DNA from: Novosphingobium sp. PC22D
Lineage (GTDB): Bacteria > Pseudomonadota > Alphaproteobacteria > Sphingomonadales > Sphingomonadaceae
Length of the DNA: 64,000 nt
Assembly (NCBI RefSeq): GCF_002556635.1
Contig: NZ_MWMO01000004.1
Coordinates: forward strand, 248,001-312,000
Direction of reading: 5' to 3'
Shown here: positions 59,816 to 64,000 of the stretch, piece after piece
Position numbering within the stretch: the first letter of the stretch is position 1
Layout of the letters: each line of letters starts with the position of its first letter
Position numbers and translations under genes: made by a program
Notes under the pieces: generated by a model
The model's database searches: none
Seen by the model: the letters and a program-made list of their open reading frames with translations, nothing else
What the model was told of the DNA's origin: nothing

Positions 59816-60143
59816 TCAGGTGATGTGCGAGCGACGCCCTAGCAGCGCCCCGGCCAGCGTTGCGACACCCGCAATGAGAAGCAGCACGGTCGTCGCGCGC
59901 GATGAGCCCTGGACGACGAGAAGCTGGGCGATGAAGGGAAGCTCGCGAAAGCGAGCAGCGTCTGCGCCGCGCGCGATTCGGCCGGGAAGAACAGCGGTCC
60001 GAACACCAGCGCGGCGGCGGTGCCGTAGATGAGAAGTCGTAGAGTTCGACCGCGGTCCCCATCAGCGCGGCGAGCAGCACCTGCCGCTTCGCCCGGATCG
60101 GCGCGTCGGTGCCGCCGCAGGAGGCCGGGGCCGCCTCAGCCAC
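59816..60143 (-). pseudogene. Relic of an MHS-type MFS permease
   Basis: From a GTG at 60143, overlapping the SMP-30 stop, the frame encodes a cytosolic lead and start of TM1 (RAKRQVLLAALMGTAVELYDF). A one-base loss near 60030 moves the sequence to another frame, IYGTAAALVFGPLFFPAES. Near 59940 there is a jump straight to what looks like the final helix (FIAQLLVVQGSSRATTVLLL) and a stop at 59816. About 350 residues of a normal 430-460 residue permease are missing. The gene is dead in this assembly. Uptake by the pathway must now rely on another carrier. Confidence 0.75.
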
Positions 60144-61086
60144 GCTGGTGGAGCAGCGCAAGGCCCGCCCGGGGCCATTCGACCGCGATGAGCAGGCCCG
60201 TGCCCGAGACCGTGATGTAGGCGGTGGTCAGATCGGGCCCGCCGAAAGCGATATTGGTGCAGTAGGGTTCCGGCCCTTCCCAGTATTCGAGCGTTTCGCC
60301 TTCGGGCGTGAACACGGTGATGCCGCCGGTGACCAGCGTCGCCACGCAGACGTTGCCGCACGCCTCGAGCGCCATCGAATCGAAGCGCTGGTAGCCGGTC
60401 GCCTGCCCGACCAACTCGCCGCCGTTGGGCGAAGGCCAGGGCGCCTTGCCGAGTTCGCCCGCCCCGGTAATGGGCCAGCGCCAGAGCCGCCCGGTCTCGG
60501 TTTCGGAGGCGTAGAGGATCGTCTCGTCGGGCGACAAGCCGCAGCCGTTGGCGGTGATCATCGGAAACGCCGCCTGCCGGATCATCGAACCGTCGGGAGC
60601 GGCATGGAAGAGCGCGCCGCTGTCCATCGTGCGTCCGTAGGTCTTGCCGTGCTCGGTGAACCACATCATCCCCCGCGCGTCGAAGACGATGTCGTTCGGC
60701 CCCGTGAGCGGAATGCCGTCGCACTCGGTATAGAGCCACGAGACCTCGCCCGTTTCCAGATCGACGCGCTGGATGCCGCCGCCGATATAGTCGCTCGCGC
60801 GGCCGTGCGGCCGATTGTAGCCGGTGAAGCCGAGGATATCCTCGCGGATCCAGTTGAAGCCGCCGTTCTGGCACACGTAGCAGGCCCCGTCGGGACCGAT
60901 CGCGGCGCCGTTGGGCCCGCCGCCGGTTCGCGCGACGACGTCCTTGGTTCCGTCGGGGTGGACGCGGGTCAGCTTGCCGCCCTTCATCTCGACCACCAGG
61001 ACCGAGCCATCGGCCATCGCGATCGGACCTTCGGGAAACTCGAGCCCGTCGGTGATCACCCGGTAGTCCAGCTTGCGCCTCTGCAT
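60136..61086 (-). CDS. SMP-30/gluconolactonase-family protein
   Basis: This 316-residue six-bladed beta-propeller has LEFPEGPIAMADGSVLVVE with the metal glutamate, GPNGAAIGPDG, LTGPNDIVFDARG with Asn-Asp, and NGCGLSPDETILYASET. This pattern matches Ca2+/Zn2+-dependent lactonases. It would open a lactone formed in the pathway. It starts 24 bases after the dehydrogenase stop. No signal peptide is visible, so it acts in the cytosol. Substrate unknown. Confidence 0.87.
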   Translation of the reverse strand: MQRRKLDYRVITDGLEFPEGPIAMADGSVLVVEMKGGKLTRVHPDGTKDVVARTGGGPNGAAIGPDGACYVCQNGGFNWIREDILGFTGYNRPHGRASDYIGGGIQRVDLETGEVSWLYTECDGIPLTGPNDIVFDARGMMWFTEHGKTYGRTMDSGALFHAAPDGSMIRQAAFPMITANGCGLSPDETILYASETETGRLWRWPITGAGELGKAPWPSPNGGELVGQATGYQRFDSMALEACGNVCVATLVTGGITVFTPEGETLEYWEGPEPYCTNIAFGGPDLTTAYITVSGTGLLIAVEWPRAGLALLHQRG

Positions 61087-61110
61087 CCTCTTGCTCTCCC
61101 GTTGCCGCCG

Positions 61111-61989
61111 CTACTTCCGGTCGACCACCTCGATGATCGCGGGGAAGTATCTGTCTCCGATCCCCGCATCGATCGCGGCCTGGTAATATTGGCTCGCGAG
61201 CCGGGCCATCCGGGGCAGGACTCCCGTCTGCTCGGCGAGTTCGATGGTGTAGCCGAGGTCCTTGATCGCGTAGTGCGAGGGGAAGGCCTTCTCGGGAAAC
61301 TCGCGCGGCGCCATGGCCTTTCTCGCATGGGTCTGAAGCGCGAAGGAATTGCCCGATCCCCGCCCCACCGCCTCGATCAGCTTGGCGGGCGTCACCCCGG
61401 CACGCTCTGCCACCACCATCATCTCGGCAATGGCCGCGACCTGTTCGAACAAGAGCGTGTTGTTGATCAGCTTGACCACTTGTCCGCAACCGACCTCGCC
61501 ACACCAGGTCACGTCCGATCCCATGTAGCGCAGCAGCGGCTCGATCCGCGCGAAAGTGCCGGCATCGGCGCCGACCATGATCGAAAGCGTGCCCTCGGCC
61601 GCGGCCTGCCGCGTGCGCGCAACCGGCGCATCGGCAAAGGCCACGCCCGAGGCCTCGAGCCGGGCCGCGATCTCGCGCGCATCGGCGACCGCCGTTGTCG
61701 AAAGGTCGACGACCACGGTGCCCGGCGCCGAGGCACCTTCGATGGCCTCGCACACCGCCGCGACCTGCTTGCCGCCGGGCAGCGACAGGAAGATCGTCCG
61801 CGCGGCCGCCGCGACCTCTTCGACCGAAGCGGCCGCGACCGCGCCGTTCACCACTTGCGCGGCGAGCGCTTCGGCGTTCATGTCGTAGACGTGGACGGAG
61901 GCCGGGTGCTTTCTCACCGTATTGGCGCACATGCCCGAACCCATCACGCCGAGGCCGATGAATCCGAGCGCAGGTTCGGTTGCCTTCAT
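61111..61989 (-). CDS. Beta-hydroxyacid dehydrogenase (3-hydroxyisobutyrate dehydrogenase family)
   Basis: This 292-residue protein has the Rossmann motif GFIGLGVMGSGM, the FLSLPGGKQV loop and the catalytic lysine in GCGQVVKLINN. The substrate loop reads DAPVARTR where the standard form is DAPVSGG, so it belongs to a different branch of the family and the hydroxyacid is uncertain. It uses NAD(P)+ to oxidise a beta-hydroxy acid. It is encoded 59 bases after the first CoA-transferase, in the same operon. Confidence 0.87.
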   Translation of the reverse strand: MKATEPALGFIGLGVMGSGMCANTVRKHPASVHVYDMNAEALAAQVVNGAVAAASVEEVAAAARTIFLSLPGGKQVAAVCEAIEGASAPGTVVVDLSTTAVADAREIAARLEASGVAFADAPVARTRQAAAEGTLSIMVGADAGTFARIEPLLRYMGSDVTWCGEVGCGQVVKLINNTLLFEQVAAIAEMMVVAERAGVTPAKLIEAVGRGSGNSFALQTHARKAMAPREFPEKAFPSHYAIKDLGYTIELAEQTGVLPRMARLASQYYQAAIDAGIGDRYFPAIIEVVDRK

Positions 61990-62048
61990 ATCCTTTCGGC
62001 CTCTCCCCGGCCTTCGGTCGTTATCGACCCTGATCAGCGGATGAATAT

Positions 62049-63242
62049 TCAGTAGATGACTTCGGCGTCCTCGAGCGCACGGCGTTGCTCGCGAGTCATG
62101 CCCAGGAGTTCGCCGTAGATGTGATCTTCGTCCTCACCCAGTTCGGGCGTTCCGCGGTGGATGCCGATTTCCGGCGCCTTGGACAGCCGCATCGGCACGC
62201 CTACCGCAGCGCGCGGAGTGCCGTCGGGCTCGGCGACCTCGACTATCGCACCGCGCTCTCGCAAATGCGGGTCGGCCACGATCTCGGGCGTCGTGAAGGA
62301 AATGTGCGCCGCGATACCCGCGGCCTGCAGCGCCAGGACGGCGGCTTCGGCTTCCTGCGTCCGCGTCCAGGCCATCACGATCGAGTCGAGGTCGGGAATG
62401 CGCGCGCGGCGTGCGGCTTCGCTTGCGTAGCGCGCGTCGCTGACGAGGTCCTCGCGCCCCATGAGCCGCGCCAGCGCGGCCCACTGCGGGTCATCTGCCA
62501 CCGCCAGTGCGAGCCAGCGGTCCTCGCCCTTCGCGGGATAGACGCCGTGCGGCGCCATGCGCGGGTGGGCGTTGCCGATCCGGGCCGGCTCGCCGCCCGC
62601 CGCGGCAAGCAGCAGCAGGTCGCCCACCAACGAGGAGGCGACCTCGCGCGCGGCGACATCGACGTGGCTGCCTTCGCCCGTCGCGCGTCGGCGATGGAGC
62701 GCGGCCATCAGCGCGACCGCCGCATTCATGCCGACCGAGTGATCCATGACGTGGCGTATCTCGATCGGCGGCCCATCGGCGTAGCCGGTCATCGCCCCGA
62801 GCCCGCCCCAGGCGCCGAACAACGGCGCGTAACCGGCAAAATGCGAATCCGGACCGCTCTGGCCGGACGACGAGACGGAAAGCATGACAATGTCGCGCCT
62901 CGCCGCCTTCAACGCGCCGTAGCCCAGGCCGAGGCGATCCATCACGCCGGGCCGAAAGCTCTCCGCAGCGACATCGCTCACGGCAACGATCCGCTTGGCC
63001 AGCGCCGTTCCTTCGCGTTTCTTGAGATTGATCCGCACCGACAGCTTGGTCGAGGCGACCTGATCGAACGTCGCCGGGCCCATCCGTCCATAGACGGGAT
63101 GCGGCTTGCGAAAGGCATCGGGCCGCATGGCGCTCTCGATCTTGATGACCTCGGCGCCAAGCTGCGAGAGCAGGTGCGTGCAGAACGGCCCGGCGTTGTG
63201 CACGGTGAAATCGGCGATGCGAATTCCGCAAAGCGGCGTCAT
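62049..63242 (-). CDS. Class III (CaiB/BaiF) CoA-transferase 1
   Basis: This 397-residue protein has a class III CoA-transferase core: GIRIADFTVHNAGPFCTHLL, LSQLGAEVIKIE, INLKKREG and HVDVAAREV. The family moves CoA between carboxylic acids through an aspartyl-CoA intermediate; the aspartate probably lies in the loop after NLKKREG. It overlaps the stop of the second CoA-transferase by four bases (ATGA), so the two are translated together and may form a heteromer. It would activate the substrate acid as a CoA ester. Confidence 0.88.
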   Translation of the reverse strand: MTPLCGIRIADFTVHNAGPFCTHLLSQLGAEVIKIESAMRPDAFRKPHPVYGRMGPATFDQVASTKLSVRINLKKREGTALAKRIVAVSDVAAESFRPGVMDRLGLGYGALKAARRDIVMLSVSSSGQSGPDSHFAGYAPLFGAWGGLGAMTGYADGPPIEIRHVMDHSVGMNAAVALMAALHRRRATGEGSHVDVAAREVASSLVGDLLLLAAAGGEPARIGNAHPRMAPHGVYPAKGEDRWLALAVADDPQWAALARLMGREDLVSDARYASEAARRARIPDLDSIVMAWTRTQEAEAAVLALQAAGIAAHISFTTPEIVADPHLRERGAIVEVAEPDGTPRAAVGVPMRLSKAPEIGIHRGTPELGEDEDHIYGELLGMTREQRRALEDAEVIY

Positions 63243-64000
63243 ACGCTGTCCGTCTCCGCCGCCGCGAGGGCCGGAGGGCCGCTGCGGATCGACAACGGAC
63301 GTCCGTCGAAGTGGAACGGGGAGACGAGCATGCCCACTTCGCCCGTCCCCTCGATCGGTACGGGCTGGAACAGTCCGCGATGGCACTCCTGGGGATCGGC
63401 GAGAATCTCGGCCGGTGATTTGTAGCGCGCCAGCGGAACCCCGAGTTTTTGTCCGGCGTCGACGATCTCGTCGACCTTGCGCGCGGCGGCCCATTCCCGG
63501 ATACGTCGGTTGATCTGCGGCCCCCGGCGGCTGCGCTCGAGACCATCGGCAAGCGCAGGGTTGCATGCCCATTCAGGCCGACCGAGCAATTCGACAAGCC
63601 CATCCCACTGGCGCTGTTCGAGCGTGAGCAGCTCGACGTGACCGTCCGCGCAAGGGATGACGCCCCCGTACCGGAAGCTGCGCTCGAGCCGGTGCTCGAT
63701 CGAACCGTCGCCAAGGCGCTGGACGGCGAAGGCGCCGATCGCGAGATTGGCGTCCTGCGAGGAAACGTCCGCATACTGACCGCCACAGCGCGGCCGGGCC
63801 CAGAGCGCGGACAGGATCGCGAGCGCCGTCGCGATCCCGCCCTGCATCTCGCCGAAGTGACCCGCGATCTTGAGCGGGGGGCGATCGGGAAACATCTCGA
63901 GAGCGAGCCCGTTGGGCAGCAGGAAGCCTTCCCCCCCGGCGTGCTGGACGACCACGTCCTCGCCTTTCCATCCGGCCTTGGGACCCGTCGCGCCGAACGG
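63239..64000 (-). CDS. Class III CoA-transferase 2 (5' end outside the window)
   Basis: The frame is open from the stop at 63239 to the window edge, giving the last 253 or so residues. Visible are GWKGEDVVVQHAGG, LKIAGHFGEMQGGIATALAI, QYADVSSQDANLAIGAF and a C-terminal part typical of CaiB/BaiF proteins. The internal GTG at 63955 is not the real start because homology continues upstream. It is paired with the following CoA-transferase, a common arrangement for two-subunit enzymes. Confidence 0.87.
   Translation of the reverse strand, partial: PFGATGPKAGWKGEDVVVQHAGGEGFLLPNGLALEMFPDRPPLKIAGHFGEMQGGIATALAILSALWARPRCGGQYADVSSQDANLAIGAFAVQRLGDGSIEHRLERSFRYGGVIPCADGHVELLTLEQRQWDGLVELLGRPEWACNPALADGLERSRRGPQINRRIREWAAARKVDEIVDAGQKLGVPLARYKSPAEILADPQECHRGLFQPVPIEGTGEVGMLVSPFHFDGRPLSIRSGPPALAAAETDSV

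Noticed and set aside
1..64000. CRISPR arrays, tRNA or rRNA genes, insertion sequences and phage genes
   Set aside because: I looked for regularly spaced repeats, cloverleaf-like segments, transposases and integrases and recognised none by reading.

Overview
The window looks like a chromosomal or large-plasmid accessory region of a high-GC sphingomonad-type alphaproteobacterium (Novosphingobium/Sphingobium relatives). This rests on codon use with strong GC at third positions, two large TonB-dependent receptors, many SDRs, aldehyde dehydrogenases, amidohydrolases, CoA-transferases and SnoaL-like proteins, and the typical DUF2889 - P450 - ALDH neighbourhood. The assignment is inferred from gene content; no rRNA or tRNA was seen. 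Coding density is high and nearly all of the window is catabolic or regulatory.

Layout. (1) 1-5153 (minus): a tightly packed operon running ALDH, SDR, cytochrome P450, zinc-free MDR oxidoreductase and a DUF2889 protein cut by the window edge. (2) 5363-7854 (plus): GabD-type dehydrogenase and a fumarylacetoacetase-fold hydrolase. (3) 7865-10490: a c-di-GMP patch with a PAS protein carrying a degenerate GGDEF domain, a PilZ-XRE fusion and a stand-alone PilZ protein. (4) 10532-14950: alpha/beta hydrolase, divergent AraC regulator, amidohydrolase and SDR. (5) 15058-20102 (minus): OmpA-like lipoprotein-sized protein with a clear terminator, then a transmembrane Ser/Thr kinase, a PP2C phosphatase and a membrane OmpA-like protein. 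(6) 20398-27566: nitrilase and flavin reductase diverging from a gentisate-type dioxygenase and FAH hydrolase, then thioesterase, MarR and a fused salicylyl-CoA 5-hydroxylase-type monooxygenase/OYE enzyme. Together these suggest a CoA-linked route into gentisate.

(7) 27681-46668: the most unusual section. It holds two MarR regulators, a metal-dependent cyclase/formamidase-like hydrolase, indolepyruvate ferredoxin oxidoreductase (iorA, iorB), a double-CDGSH plus bicupin fusion, a kynureninase-like class V PLP enzyme, an NSS amino-acid transporter, a VOC protein, two exported amidohydrolases, a class I aminotransferase, a TPR-2OG oxygenase and a TonB receptor. Several promoters share a TGCAT-type palindrome (TTGCATATGCAA or CATATGCATTTGCAT), so I read this as one regulon. 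A plausible theme is uptake, periplasmic cleavage and oxidation of an aromatic amino-acid derivative or conjugate.

(8) 47123-57273: phosphotriesterase-like protein, SDRs, MFS permease, EthD protein, second TonB receptor, phosphotransferase-like protein and two SnoaL-like proteins. A second shared site, ATnATGCATTAT, lies before the permease, the receptor operon and the phosphotransferase/SnoaL pair. (9) 57397-64000 (minus): an operon of two class III CoA-transferases, a beta-hydroxyacid dehydrogenase, an SMP-30 lactonase-like protein, the relic of an MHS-family permease, a hydratase-like hot-dog protein and an ALDH. Its substrate is not evident.
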